A DNA stretch of 64,000 nucleotides from Bosea sp. BIWAKO-01 (GCF_001748145.1 NZ_BCQA01000001.1:5792501-5856500), one strand, 5' to 3'. Counted from the first letter of the stretch, positions 40,336 through 49,336 are shown. The notes: generated by a model not told the origin, from the letters alone. Translations and numbers: made by a program.

Positions 40336-40573
40336 TCCTCAAGAGCGATATCCTCAAGAGCGTTATCTCGAGAGCGTTCTCGGGCCCCTGCTGCTCTACG
40401 CGCTGTTTTTCGGCGCGAGCTTCAGCGTCAGCTTTGCCGCCCTCATCTGGCTCACGGGTGCGCCATGGGCCTCGCCGCTCGCCGCGGGCCACAGGATACT
40501 GGCCGTCCTGTCGTTGATGATGGCTGGCATTGCCACCGACCGGTTCTGGCGTGTGTTTCTGCTCGGCGAATAG
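40319..40573 (+). pseudogene. Small two-helix membrane protein, possibly frameshifted
   Basis: The frame ending at TAG 40571 encodes LGPLLLYALFFGASFSVSF then IWLTG and HRILAVLSLMMAGIATDRFW, two convincing transmembrane segments with a charged tail. It has no ATG, GTG or TTG start; only a CTG is in frame after the previous stop at 40316. An ATG at 40332 in the neighbouring frame reads MILKSDILKSVISRAF and would join the membrane frame if one base were added near 40378. This may be a real frameshift, a sequencing error or a non-standard start. Confidence 0.35.
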
Positions 40574-40702
40574 GTCTGCGAGCGGCGCAACGGTGCCGGC
40601 AGCGAGCCCCCAGCCTTTTCGACCCGCCCTGGCGCCGCACACGTCCCATCTTCTTGCCGGGCGTCTTACGGCCTAAGCTGGGGCATCGGAGGAGAGTGAA
40701 CG

Positions 40703-41143
40703 ATGGCTACCCTGGAACGAGCGATCAGTATTGCGGCAGAGGCTCACGCCGGACAGCTCGACAAGGCCGGCACCCCCTATATCGCCCACCCGATGCGGCT
40801 GATGGCGCGCTTCCTGGCCGGCGGCAATGAGGAATCGGCGATCATCGCGACGCTGCACGACGTCGTCCAGGATTCGAAATGGACGCTCGACGACCTGCAT
40901 CGCGAGGGCTTTTCCCCCGAGATCCTGTCTGCGCTAGAAGCCCTGACCCGGCGCGACGGCGAGGAATACGTGGACTATATCCGCCGCGCCGCCAGCCATC
41001 CGCTGGCGCGCTTCGTCAAGGAGGCCGATATCCGCGACAACCTCGCGGAAGAGCGGATGGAGAAGGTCTATGACCGCGAGCGGCTTTTCAACAAGTATTC
41101 CGCGGGGTTGCGCGTGATCGCTGAAACCCCGCTCAAACGGTAG
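40703..41143 (+). CDS. HD-domain hydrolase, SpoT-like
   Basis: A 146-residue single-domain metal-dependent phosphohydrolase. Histidines and aspartates of the HD fold are visible in AAEAHAGQLDKAGTPYIAHP, the HD pair in ATLHDVVQDSKW, and KEADIRDN near residue 115. It resembles small alarmone synthetase-less hydrolases (Mesh1-like), which remove pyrophosphate from (p)ppGpp or related nucleotides, but the substrate is inferred only from fold. GGAGGAGAG lies just upstream of the ATG. Confidence 0.8.
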   Translation: MATLERAISIAAEAHAGQLDKAGTPYIAHPMRLMARFLAGGNEESAIIATLHDVVQDSKWTLDDLHREGFSPEILSALEALTRRDGEEYVDYIRRAASHPLARFVKEADIRDNLAEERMEKVYDRERLFNKYSAGLRVIAETPLKR

Positions 41144-41205
41144 CGTCGCCCTCGATCTGGCAACCGTCGCCGCCGAAGGCGGCAACGGCGTCCTTCGATA
41201 AGCGC

Positions 41206-43608
41206 TCAGCCATTGCTGGCGAATCGCGTGCCGCGCGGATCGCCTTCCGGCAAGACCTCGGGCTGCTTCCAGACGACGCCGTTCGGGGTCGGGATCGGCG
41301 TCATCGTCAGCTGGTATTGCGGCTGGCCGCGAAAATTGGGATCGCCCGGCTGCTCGGTCTGGATCTGGTAGCGCAGCAGCATCGCGAAATCCTCATGCGC
41401 CGTGTTGTGGCAGTGGCTGACATAGGCGCCGCCGAACTCGCCGAAGCGCACCTGGAACTTGACCCGGCCGGAAGGCCGCAGGCGCCAGACATCCTTGCGC
41501 GCCAGGCGCTCCGTCGCCGGGATGGGCGCGCCGCCGCGATCGATGGTGACGCCCTCCTCGAAATGCAGGTGGATCGGGTGATCCCAGCCGCCGCCGCCAT
41601 TGATCAGCGTCCAGTGCTCGACCTCGCCCGGCTTCGGGATCAGGAGCGAGATGCGGTTTGCGTTGAGCGAATGCGCGTTCTCGCCATTGATCTTGATCGT
41701 CCAGGGGAAGCTCGCGATATCGCCGCATTCCGGGATGCACTGGCCGTCGGCGCCCCGTGAATCGCCGGAGCCGGAGCGCCCGAACTCGATCACGCGTTCG
41801 CGCACAGGGGCGACGATCGGGATCTGGGTGGTCAGCGTCTTTGTCCCCGTGCGCCAGTCGGGATCGGCGAAATTGGCGCTGCGATCGGCATCGAGCGGAT
41901 TGCTGGCATTGTAGAGCTTGCCGGGATTGTCGACGCTCTGGAGCTGGTTCACCACCCGGAACTCGAGGAAGGGACCGATGCAGGGGTCATCGTCATCGCC
42001 CTTGAAGGCCGAGGCCATCGAGACCGGCCCCTTGGGGAGTCGCCCATCGGTCTGTTTCAGCAGGTTGACCAGGTAGACGCTGTCGCCGGGCTCGAAGGCG
42101 GCGAAGTCGACGACGATGTCGAAACGCTCGGCCACGCCCATCTCGTCGGTCTCGGTCAGGGCGATCGGGTTGACCAGCAGGTTGCCGTCATTGGCGATGA
42201 AGTAGAACGGCACATTGGTCAGGCGTGAAAAGCGCCGGCTCTTGTTGACCGCCAGCGCCAGCTTCATGAACCGCGCCATCGCCGCATTCAGGATGCGGAA
42301 GCGGTAGCGCCGCGGCAGCACCTCGAAATAGGGGTAATAGGTGCCGTTGACGCAAAGCATGTCGCCGAGGAAGCCGTCAGTGTCGAAAATGTCGAAGCGG
42401 GCCTGACCATTGGCGTCGAAGGCGGGGTTCGAGACCGCCAGATTCACGTCGAAATCGAGATTGCCCCATTTCAGCTGCGAGCCGCTGGGCAGCCGCAGGT
42501 TGATGCCGTCATTGAGGTCCTCGCGGCCGCGATCGGGGCCGCTATAGATATTGCACAGCCCGAAGATGCCCTTGTGCACATTCTCCGCCGTGAAGAAGAA
42601 GCGGTGGTCGTGGAACCAGAGGCTGCTCTGGATCTCGCGGAAATCGCCGGGGACCTGGACAAGGCCTTCGCGGTCATCGGGCCCCGAGCATTTCCGGGCA
42701 TAGTCGCGATCACCGGTCGGCCAGACATTCGGCATGTCGCGCCGGGCCATCGCCATGCCCCAGTGGTAATCGTAGAAGGTGCCGGGGAAATGATAGGCGT
42801 TGCAGGCGCCGTCGCTTTCGGCGCCGTTATGGGCGTTATGGAGATGGATCGAGATCTCGTTCCGCCCAAAGCCGCCATTCTTCCTCCGGTCGACCGGCAG
42901 ATCGTTATAGATCCGGGTCAGGATCGGCTCGCCATAGCGCGCCTTGATCAGGGTCGGCTGGCCGATGCCGGTGCGCAGGCCGGCGGCCCGCCCTTCCCGG
43001 CCAGGTGCGCGCGGGCCGAAGGTCCACATCGAGGTCGCCGCCTGTTCCGGCATGCCGTCGCAGAAAGAGCAGCCGGCCTTCACCTGCCCGAGCGAAAGAA
43101 GATAGCCCTTCTTGGGATAGAGCTCCTCCCAGCGCTGATGCGCAAAGAACTCGCCGGGCGGGCGGCCCTCGAACGGCCCCGCATTGGTGACCGGGTTGCG
43201 GTAGAGCCCACCGCCTGAACTGGTGAAATCGGTGTGGTAGGAGAAATTCTTCGCCGGCAGTTCCTGCGCACCCGAGGCCCCGCCCCAGGCGGCGTCGCCA
43301 TTCGACATGCGCGTCAGCGGCAGGGGTTTCAGCACCTCCGGGCGCGGCATCAGGTCATGGAACTTGGCGACACCGAAGGTCGGGCTGCGCGGCGCGCCCG
43401 TCGGCACCTGCGCATAGGCGCTTTTGGCGAAGGGGCTGAGCCCGTTCTTGGCGATCAGCAGGCCGCCCGCCGTGAAATAGCCCCAGCGCAGCAGATCGCG
43501 CTTGGTGATCTCCCCGATGGACAGCGCCTTGACGATCTCGAGCCGGTTATCGAGCGCACGCTGCGCCTCTCGCAGCCGTAAACCCTTGGTCAGACGCGGT
43601 AGATACAT
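41206..43608 (-). CDS. Large multicopper oxidase
   Basis: Copper enzyme of 800 residues that would oxidise phenolics, bilirubin-like substrates or metal ions with oxygen. Four copper-ligand motifs are present: ISIHLHNAHNG, WFHDHRF, HPIHLHFEEG and, from residue 732, HCHNTAHEDFAML with the type 1 cysteine and axial ligand. The N-terminal 65 residues contain KRDLLRWGYFTAGGLLIA and AKSAYAQ, which looks like a weak Tat-like or Sec export signal after a long cytoplasmic segment. The extra length versus laccases (about 500) resembles bilirubin-oxidase- or MoxA-like oxidases. It is monocistronic. Confidence 0.85.
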   Translation of the reverse strand: MYLPRLTKGLRLREAQRALDNRLEIVKALSIGEITKRDLLRWGYFTAGGLLIAKNGLSPFAKSAYAQVPTGAPRSPTFGVAKFHDLMPRPEVLKPLPLTRMSNGDAAWGGASGAQELPAKNFSYHTDFTSSGGGLYRNPVTNAGPFEGRPPGEFFAHQRWEELYPKKGYLLSLGQVKAGCSFCDGMPEQAATSMWTFGPRAPGREGRAAGLRTGIGQPTLIKARYGEPILTRIYNDLPVDRRKNGGFGRNEISIHLHNAHNGAESDGACNAYHFPGTFYDYHWGMAMARRDMPNVWPTGDRDYARKCSGPDDREGLVQVPGDFREIQSSLWFHDHRFFFTAENVHKGIFGLCNIYSGPDRGREDLNDGINLRLPSGSQLKWGNLDFDVNLAVSNPAFDANGQARFDIFDTDGFLGDMLCVNGTYYPYFEVLPRRYRFRILNAAMARFMKLALAVNKSRRFSRLTNVPFYFIANDGNLLVNPIALTETDEMGVAERFDIVVDFAAFEPGDSVYLVNLLKQTDGRLPKGPVSMASAFKGDDDDPCIGPFLEFRVVNQLQSVDNPGKLYNASNPLDADRSANFADPDWRTGTKTLTTQIPIVAPVRERVIEFGRSGSGDSRGADGQCIPECGDIASFPWTIKINGENAHSLNANRISLLIPKPGEVEHWTLINGGGGWDHPIHLHFEEGVTIDRGGAPIPATERLARKDVWRLRPSGRVKFQVRFGEFGGAYVSHCHNTAHEDFAMLLRYQIQTEQPGDPNFRGQPQYQLTMTPIPTPNGVVWKQPEVLPEGDPRGTRFASNG

Positions 43609-43898
43609 GCCGACCTCCCCCGATGCCGCAGATGCGGCAGAAATACCGTACCGGTGATAGCTAGAGGGCGCCGCGAATTGTAGAGAAGATGGTCCGCCGA
43701 TCCGTACGGCGAAGGTCAGAGCGCGAATCTATACTTAAGAAGGGGCCGCGGCTGCGTCCTGTGCAATCCACCGCCATTCACGGATCAATGCCCGGATTCA
43801 GGGCGGGATTCCTGCCCATAAAACAGGCATTGACGGTGCAGGAGGCGCTCCCCACACCGTCCGAGACATGCGCCTCCGGGACGCTCCCGCCACCGCCG
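43609..43898. other. Intergenic region
   Basis: About 290 bases between the multicopper oxidase start and the stop of the next leftward gene. The stretch 43645-43740 is AT-richer and probably holds the oxidase promoter. No gene is evident. Confidence 0.4.
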
Positions 43899-44951
43899 TC
43901 AGAGTCGGTCGGCGTCGATCACCGCCTGGGCGAAGGCCCGAGGAGCCTCCTGTGGCGGATTATGGCCGATGCCGCCACTGAAGAGCCGGTGCTCGTATTT
44001 GCCGGTGAAGCGCTTCGCATAGGCCGCAGGCTCCGGATGCGGCGCACCATTGGCATCCCCCTCGATGGTGATCGTCGGCACGGCGATCGCCGGAAAAGCA
44101 GCGAGTTTCTTTTCCACCTCGTCATATTGCGGCTCGCCCGCGGCCAGGCCGAGCCGCCAGCGATAATTATGGATCGAGATCGCGACATGGTCGGGGTTGT
44201 CGAAGGCCGTGGCCGAGCGCGCGAAGGTCGCGTCGTCGAAGGCCCATTTCGGCGAGGCCAGCTCCCAGATCAGGCGCGCGAAGTCGCGTGTGTATTTTGC
44301 GTACCCTGCCTGCCCGCGCTCGGTGGCGAAATAATACTGGTACCACCATTGCAGTTCGGCCTTCGGCGGCAGCGGCGCCTTGTTCAGCTCCTGGCTGCCG
44401 ATGAGATAGCCGCTCACCGAGACCATCGCCTTGCAGCGCTCCGGCCAGAGCGCGGCGACGATATTGGCGGTCCTGGCGCCCCAGTCATAGCCGGCGAGGA
44501 CCGCCTTCTCGATCTTCAGCGCATCCATCAAGGCGATGAGGTCACGGCCCAGGGCCGCTTGCTGGCCGTTGCGCGGCGTGCCGTCACTGAGAAAGCGCGT
44601 CGTTCCATATCCGCGCAGATAGGGCACGATCACGCGGTAGCCGGCCCCGGCGAGAAGAGGTGCAACCTCGACATAGCTGTGGATGTCATAGGGCCAGCCA
44701 TGCAGCAGCAGCACCGGCGGACCATCCGCCGGCCCGGCCTCGGCATAGCCGACTTCGAGAACGCCGGCAGAGATCCGCTTCAGCGCGGCAAAGGACGTCT
44801 GCGCGCCCTGCCCCGTGCCGCCCGCAGGGGCGGCGGGCGACGGGCTGGTCTGGGCGCGGGCATCGCCCAGCGCAGCGAACGGAGCAAGCGCAGCTCCCAG
44901 CGCCAGAGTGCCGAGGAAACTCCTCCTGGGGTGATCGATCTTGTCCGACAT
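43899..44951 (-). CDS. Tat-exported alpha/beta hydrolase, epoxide hydrolase/dehalogenase-like
   Basis: A 350-residue periplasmic hydrolase. The N-terminus has a twin-arginine signal (HPRRSFLGTLALGAALAP) ending near GDARA-QT. The catalytic core has the oxyanion HGWP at 84-87 and nucleophile Asp156 in GYDWGARTA, the arrangement of epoxide hydrolases and haloalkane dehalogenases; the base His is in GGIGHNPPQEAP. Cap-domain WWYQYYF is present. The start at 44951 gives the Tat signal. The substrate is unknown. Confidence 0.85.
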   Translation of the reverse strand: MSDKIDHPRRSFLGTLALGAALAPFAALGDARAQTSPSPAAPAGGTGQGAQTSFAALKRISAGVLEVGYAEAGPADGPPVLLLHGWPYDIHSYVEVAPLLAGAGYRVIVPYLRGYGTTRFLSDGTPRNGQQAALGRDLIALMDALKIEKAVLAGYDWGARTANIVAALWPERCKAMVSVSGYLIGSQELNKAPLPPKAELQWWYQYYFATERGQAGYAKYTRDFARLIWELASPKWAFDDATFARSATAFDNPDHVAISIHNYRWRLGLAAGEPQYDEVEKKLAAFPAIAVPTITIEGDANGAPHPEPAAYAKRFTGKYEHRLFSGGIGHNPPQEAPRAFAQAVIDADRL

Positions 44952-45211
44952 GGCTCTCGTCCCGATTGCTGAATGACAGGGAAAGGAAGCCGGTCCGCTG
45001 TATCCCGGCTGTGTCGCGGCGCAGCCAAAATTGAAATCACGCGTAGCATCGGCTGGCCGGGATACGGTCAGATACAATCCGCCTCCGCCTGGCTTGGGAC
45101 GGACACCATAGGCGATCCGCGCGAAGAGCGCGCCGGCTACGGTGACAGGCACAGACCTCTCATCCGGTGCGAGCGCCAGCCTCCAGAAGCAAGACAGCCG
45201 CAACCGTCGCC

Positions 45212-45544
45212 CTATTGCTCCTGCGACGGCTCGACCTCTGTCGCTCGCAGCGCCTGGACACCAACCGCCGCCACGAGGCCGGTCAGCACGATACCGGCGA
45301 AGCCAATGATCACGGCAAGCATGCGCGAGCTGAAATGCGTCGGCGTGAAATCCCCATAGCCGATCGTGAAGCCGGTCACGAAGGTGAAATAGAGGGAGTC
45401 GCCGATACCCCAGTCCTCGATGCGCCCGATCAGAAATCCCGGCACGAGCATGGTCGCGAGCACACCGGAGAGAACCGGCCACATCACGCGGAAACTCCCG
45501 ATCAGCGCGAAGAAGAAAGCGTGCCGCTTTTGCCTGGCATCCAT
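45212..45544 (-). CDS. Two-TM potassium channel pore protein
   Basis: A 110-residue protein with two transmembrane helices (VLSGVLATMLVPGFLIG and RMLAVIIGFAGIVLTGLVAA) flanking a pore loop that carries the canonical selectivity filter TIGYGD within FVTGFTIGYGDFTP. This is the minimal K+-channel pore (Ion_trans_2) with no RCK domain or voltage sensor. The start at MDARQKRH was chosen because the longer frame upstream is not membrane-like. It would form tetramers in the inner membrane. Confidence 0.88.
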   Translation of the reverse strand: MDARQKRHAFFFALIGSFRVMWPVLSGVLATMLVPGFLIGRIEDWGIGDSLYFTFVTGFTIGYGDFTPTHFSSRMLAVIIGFAGIVLTGLVAAVGVQALRATEVEPSQEQ

Positions 45545-45916
45545 GAATCTGAGAATCGCGTAAGATTTCGTGAGCCGAGGATAGCCTCGCCGAGCAGTAA
45601 TTGCCAGTTGCGGAGGAGCTACGCGTGGCCGGCGCCAGACGTTTCCGTGACGCACTTCGCTGGCTTCGCCAATCATTGCCCTGGTGCACGCACAACCTGA
45701 CAGGTCGCGTCAGGTAAATGTCAGGTTCATCGGCGTAGGGTTTGCCGGTCGCCGCACCTGCATGCCCCAAAAGCCCTTCACGCACCTGCGAAGAACACAG
45801 CGAACACGACGTCATCCAAAGCGTATCCGGCTGGATCACCCGGTCGAACGATGCTGCTGGAATATGCCTCCGGTCCAAATTGGGACCGTCAATCATAAAA
45901 TCCAGGGAGGTTACTC
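45545..45916. other. Intergenic region between divergent genes
   Basis: About 370 bases between the channel gene and the secreted protein gene. Moderately AT-rich with probable divergent promoters; a strong GGGAGG ribosome-binding site at its right end serves the next gene. Nothing else recognised. Confidence 0.4.
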
Positions 45917-46975
45917 ATGGTCATGCGACGTATTTGCCATTTTCGCACTACGCCCTGCGCGCGGGCAGCGGGTGAGAGCGGTCGCGCGAGCGGTCATCTG
46001 GGAACCGTGGCGCTGGTCGCGCTGCCGCTGCTCCTCGCAGCAGGCGCAGCCCAGGCCGCGTCATCGGAGGGGTGCGAGGGCGGCGGCTTTACCGTGCTGG
46101 GACGCACGCAGAACGCCACTATCCCCGCCAGCGCTCTTGGGACGAGTTTTCGGGTGCAGGGCAAATATGCCCAATTCGATGTCGACTCGGCGACCCTCGG
46201 CATCCGCAACTTCACGATGACCGGCGCGCCAAACCCGCTCGACATCACGGGCGGAGTGCCGACGCCGGTCTACGCCAGCAAGCTGCCCGACCATCGTGGG
46301 CTGACACTGACCAGCTCCCTCACCGTCGAGATCACGGGGGAAGCGATCGAGATCGGGCGAACGGGCAGCAACCTTGCCATGAAGATCCAGGCCAAGGACT
46401 GCGCCAATGGCGGCATCTTCCAGATGGAGGTGGAGCGTCAGGACGGCACGCCGACCCTCTTCACCCATATCCTGGCGGAAGGCGCCAACCCTCAGCTGAA
46501 GGCGTTCTATTTCGACAATCGCAACTTCCGGAACCGGGAAGGCGACGAGGTTCCCTACAAGGACATCACGGTCACCGTCTCAGCCCGCGTCAATTTCGGC
46601 AATAACTTCTCCCGCAAGTTCGTCGGCAGGGACAGCCCTCAGGTTGCCACGCGCAGGTCGGAACCGGACTGCGTGAACCTGATCGCCACCCGCGTTCCCA
46701 ACAGCCCCGCGACCGTGCGTCATTGCGGCGGCGTGTCCCGCTGGGACGTGGCGAGTGGCGGCCGCATGGGCCAGGTGATGGGCGAGGATGCGGTCGAGGT
46801 CGCTCCGCCAGCCACGGAATGCGTCAAGAAATGCCAGGCGCAGAACCGGGTTCGCGGCCGGTCAACGGTCCTTGGCTTCCCCTTCCCGGTCAATCCCGAA
46901 GACCAGCTCCAGCCGCGCTTCCCGCGGCAACAGCAGGCGGGCGCAACGCAGACGGTTGCGACGAACCCGCAATAG
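45917..46975 (+). CDS. Secreted protein of unknown function
   Basis: A 352-residue protein not recognised by family. A GGGAGG sits at good spacing before the ATG. The N-terminus is long and basic, then VALVALPLLLAAGAAQA forms a signal peptide cleaved near AQA-AS. The mature part is strand-rich (GFTVLGRTQNATIPASALG, GLTLTSSLTVEITGEAIEIG, FQMEVERQDGTPTLFTHILA) with five scattered cysteines, and ends in a Pro/Gln-rich tail. A periplasmic or surface beta-sandwich is likely, but no function can be given. Confidence 0.65.
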   Translation: MVMRRICHFRTTPCARAAGESGRASGHLGTVALVALPLLLAAGAAQAASSEGCEGGGFTVLGRTQNATIPASALGTSFRVQGKYAQFDVDSATLGIRNFTMTGAPNPLDITGGVPTPVYASKLPDHRGLTLTSSLTVEITGEAIEIGRTGSNLAMKIQAKDCANGGIFQMEVERQDGTPTLFTHILAEGANPQLKAFYFDNRNFRNREGDEVPYKDITVTVSARVNFGNNFSRKFVGRDSPQVATRRSEPDCVNLIATRVPNSPATVRHCGGVSRWDVASGGRMGQVMGEDAVEVAPPATECVKKCQAQNRVRGRSTVLGFPFPVNPEDQLQPRFPRQQQAGATQTVATNPQ

Positions 46976-47481
46976 GCGGGCACGTCCAGGCAGCCCGAGC
47001 CCTATGGCGAGCGCGCCACCCGCGCTCGCCGGCGATCATTTTTGAAAGCGTCGAACATGCCAATCGAAATCCCGCATGAGAATCCGGGAATTGAAAGACG
47101 ACCTAGCTCTTCAGCGTCCCGGCAGCCTCCCTTTGTGGAAGCAGAGCGTTCGGCGCAGGAACTGCTCAGGCGCCTGAGGGAGGCCGATCGAGGTGGCCCA
47201 TCTGGCCCCACCCATGAGGTCCTGTTCTTCGGCGATCTCGTTGGCCGCCTCAGTTCGAAACGCCGGGCGGCTCTGAAGGCATCCCCACGCGGCAGGACCG
47301 ATGGGCTGGCGAAACCCGCCGTGCGATAGCGGGATTGAGCGGCCGATGCCCAAACCAGTGCCCCGCCGTTCCGGCAGAAGCGGCGGGGCTCAGGCCGATC
47401 GTGGCGCCTCTGGCTCCACAGCCTGCGCGCGATTCAAGGCGCGCGGTAGGTATGAGCCCCCGGCGCTTGTGAGCCCCGGCG
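46976..47481. other. Sparse region after the secreted protein gene
   Basis: About 500 bases with one weak rightward frame (47057-47329, listed separately) and otherwise nothing recognisable. No terminator with a U-tract was seen. Confidence 0.4.
47057..47329 (+). CDS. Possible small hypothetical protein
   Basis: A 90-residue frame starting MPIEIPHENPG, rich in Arg and Ser, with AERSAQELLRRLREADRG predicted as an amphipathic helix and HEVLFFGDLVGRLSSKRR after it. The ribosome-binding site is poor and no family is recognised; an overlapping leftward frame is also open, so coding is doubtful. Confidence 0.25.
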   Translation: MPIEIPHENPGIERRPSSSASRQPPFVEAERSAQELLRRLREADRGGPSGPTHEVLFFGDLVGRLSSKRRAALKASPRGRTDGLAKPAVR

Positions 47482-47700
47482 CTAGGGATGCGCCCTGAAC
47501 TTCTCGAGCGTACGCCGCATCAGGTCCTCGTCATCGATGGCGATCATCACCAGGTTCGCCACGATATAGGCCAGTCTCTGTCGTTCGCGCTCAAGGTCCT
47601 GGCCAGTGTCGAGGCCGGGCCTGATCTTGTCCCAGGCCGCATCCAAGGCCGCCTGCGCGCGCGCAATGTCCACCGGATCCGTGAGCGATGAGAATGGCAT
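47482..47700 (-). CDS. Small hypothetical protein, paralogue of the 48268-48540 gene
   Basis: A 72-residue cytoplasmic protein, mostly helical: MPFSSLTDPVDIARAQAAL, DAAWDKIRPG, ERERQRLAYIVANLVMIA. It shares the order MPF-S, A-A-W-x-x-I, E/Q-RERL and YIV-x-x-L with the 90-residue protein at 48268-48540, so the two are diverged copies. The start was set at MPFSS because the relative starts the same way. No function is known. Confidence 0.6.
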   Translation of the reverse strand: MPFSSLTDPVDIARAQAALDAAWDKIRPGLDTGQDLERERQRLAYIVANLVMIAIDDEDLMRRTLEKFRAHP

Positions 47701-47985
47701 CGTCGCTCCCCCCAACACCAGGCTCCATCGAAAATCTGGCCATCGCGCTTAAAAATGCAAGCTCTCCGGTCGCCGACAAAAAGCCCGCCACCCCTTTTGG
47801 AGTGGCGGGCAGTGCCTTGGGATCTCTGGGAGATGCCGGGACAACCCGCAGCGTCGGCACTTGTTCCCACGACAACCGCCACTTCTGCTGGCGCGCCAGA
47901 GCCTCAGCATCGCTCAGCCGGCCGGGAACGCAGGCGCGGCCCGGCCGTTGATCTCCGTCCGCCCTTTCAAAGGAGGTGCATCATC
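47701..47985. other. Intergenic region with a leftward terminator
   Basis: About 285 bases between divergent small genes. It contains the leftward terminator at 47778-47810 and, at its right end, a perfect Shine-Dalgarno sequence for the DUF3008 gene. No protein gene was accepted here. Confidence 0.4.
47778..47810 (-). terminator. Rho-independent terminator, leftward
   Basis: On the minus strand, GCCCGCCAC and GTGGCGGGC pair as nine base pairs around a short loop and are followed directly by TTTTT. This is the clearest intrinsic terminator in the window, but no accepted leftward gene ends just before it; the nearest one to the right ends at 48268. Confidence 0.75.
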
Positions 47986-48177
47986 ATGCCGGCGAAATCC
48001 AAAGCCCAGCAGAAGGCCGCGGGAGCGGCGCTCGCCGCCAAGCGCGGCGAGATCAAGACCAGCGAGCTGAAGGGTGCGTCCAAATCGATGGCGAAGTCGA
48101 TGACCGAAGAGGAACTGCACGACATGGCTTCGACCAAACGCAAGGGCAAACCCGAACACGTGCCCGAGGCGCACTGA
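47986..48177 (+). CDS. DUF3008 family small basic protein
   Basis: A 63-residue Lys/Ala-rich protein: MPAKSKAQQKAAGAALAAKR, KGASKSMAKSMTEEEL and TKRKGKPEHVPEAH, matching DUF3008 proteins in content and length. AAAGGAGGTG sits eight bases before the ATG, the best ribosome-binding site in the window, so expression is probably high. DUF3008 proteins have no known function; a nucleic-acid-binding or stress role is guessed from composition. Confidence 0.85.
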   Translation: MPAKSKAQQKAAGAALAAKRGEIKTSELKGASKSMAKSMTEEELHDMASTKRKGKPEHVPEAH

Positions 48178-48267
48178 CCCTCGCCGCATCGCCCGGGTGA
48201 TCGCATGTCGATGGCCACCTGGCGTGAATGCGGCGGCGAATTGTCGATCGAGCACGGACGCCTGCGG

Positions 48268-48540
48268 TCAGCGGCTGTCAGCCGGGCGCTTCGTGCGTCG
48301 TGGAAGCGTTGGCGCGTTCGCCGCCGTGGCATCGAATTGTTGAACGGCCCGCTCCGCGAGCTGGCCGATGCTTCCCTCCCCCCAGAGCCCGACCACGATA
48401 TAGCTCAGGCGTTCCCGTTGTAAGGGCGCCCTCGACCGTTCGATCTCTCCGCGTGCGTGGATCTGGCCCCACGCAGTCTCGAACGCTGCCACGATGACAG
48501 CGATTTCTTCTGGCGTGGCGACAATCGAATGGAACGGCAT
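48268..48540 (-). CDS. Small hypothetical protein, paralogue of the 47482-47700 gene
   Basis: A 90-residue helical protein: MPFHSIVATPEEIAVIVAAF, ETAWGQIHARGEIERS, QRERLSYIVVGLW. Motif order matches the smaller protein 570 bases to the left on the same strand. It has an extra basic C-terminal tail of about 25 residues (PTLPRRTKRPADSR). Function unknown. Confidence 0.6.
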   Translation of the reverse strand: MPFHSIVATPEEIAVIVAAFETAWGQIHARGEIERSRAPLQRERLSYIVVGLWGEGSIGQLAERAVQQFDATAANAPTLPRRTKRPADSR

Positions 48541-48662
48541 CGACCTTCCCCTGGACGGGAAGTGAGCGCGGCGCCCCCCTCAAATGCAAGTGCAAATATT
48601 GACGCGGAATCGTTTTGGCCGACCTGAAAGGCCGGAGCCGTGCGGGTGGGCGGCCGCCCCCC

Positions 48663-48875
48663 TCAACGCGCCCGAGCGGGCGCGCGCTTTCTGCCCCGAC
48701 CGCGTCGGTCCATGGCGAGCTTGGCGAGCACGCAGCCGAACACCGCGATCATCAGGGGCGGCGTCCGCAACCGCGCGATCAGGAACCCGAGCGGAACGGC
48801 AAACTGCTTGGGGTACTTTCCTTCGGCAATGTCGCGAGCCAGCCATAACCCGACGAGATGAACGAGGGCGCGCAT
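48663..48875 (-). CDS. Small hypothetical membrane-associated protein
   Basis: A 70-residue protein with one hydrophobic segment (LRTPPLMIAVFGCVLAKLAM) and a strongly basic tail (DRRGRGRKRAPARAR). GGAAGGGAAG precedes the ATG at 48875 at suitable spacing. Not recognised by family. It lies in a run of small genes on both strands. Confidence 0.45.
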   Translation of the reverse strand: MRALVHLVGLWLARDIAEGKYPKQFAVPLGFLIARLRTPPLMIAVFGCVLAKLAMDRRGRGRKRAPARAR

Positions 48876-48943
48876 GCATCTTCCCTTCCGCAAACCATGA
48901 AACGACCGCACAAGGACAGTTTTGCCCCGTGCGTTGAACGGCG

Positions 48944-49132
48944 CTACTGCCGCCGCTGACGGGGCGCACCCGGCTTCGCCGGGCTCTGGACCGCGACCGG
49001 GTCGCTCGCCGGAAATGTCTCCTTCAGCGCCTTGTCGAGCCGCTGATCTGCGGTGACTTCGCGCCCAGCCCTGCGTTGCGCGTGTTGTTCCTTACGGAGG
49101 CTCTCAACCGCCGGGTTCGTGTCTGGGCGCAT
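48944..49132 (-). CDS. Small protein with a C-terminal ETFPASDPVA motif
   Basis: A 62-residue hydrophilic protein: MRPDTNPAVESLRKEQHAQ and RLDKALKETFPASDPVAVQS. The LDxxLxETFPASDPVAV signature is widespread in short Alphaproteobacterial proteins of unknown function often found with stress genes. An in-frame ATG at 49156 would add eight residues. The start at MRPDTN is my preference. Confidence 0.65.
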   Translation of the reverse strand: MRPDTNPAVESLRKEQHAQRRAGREVTADQRLDKALKETFPASDPVAVQSPAKPGAPRQRRQ

Positions 49133-49336
49133 CGCTCGTCTCCATTTCCGTGTCATCGTCGACAGGGGCGTCCAGGGGTAACGTCGCGCGGTTTGATCCG
49201 TTCCACCGCGATCTCAGTCGAGGACGCTGCCCGGGCCGTCGCGCACCAAGCCATCGCGAACAAAGTGACGGGGTTTGACGTTCACCCCATGATCCGGGCG
49301 GGCAGTGCCTCCCGCAGCCAGGCAGGAGAACCGCAT

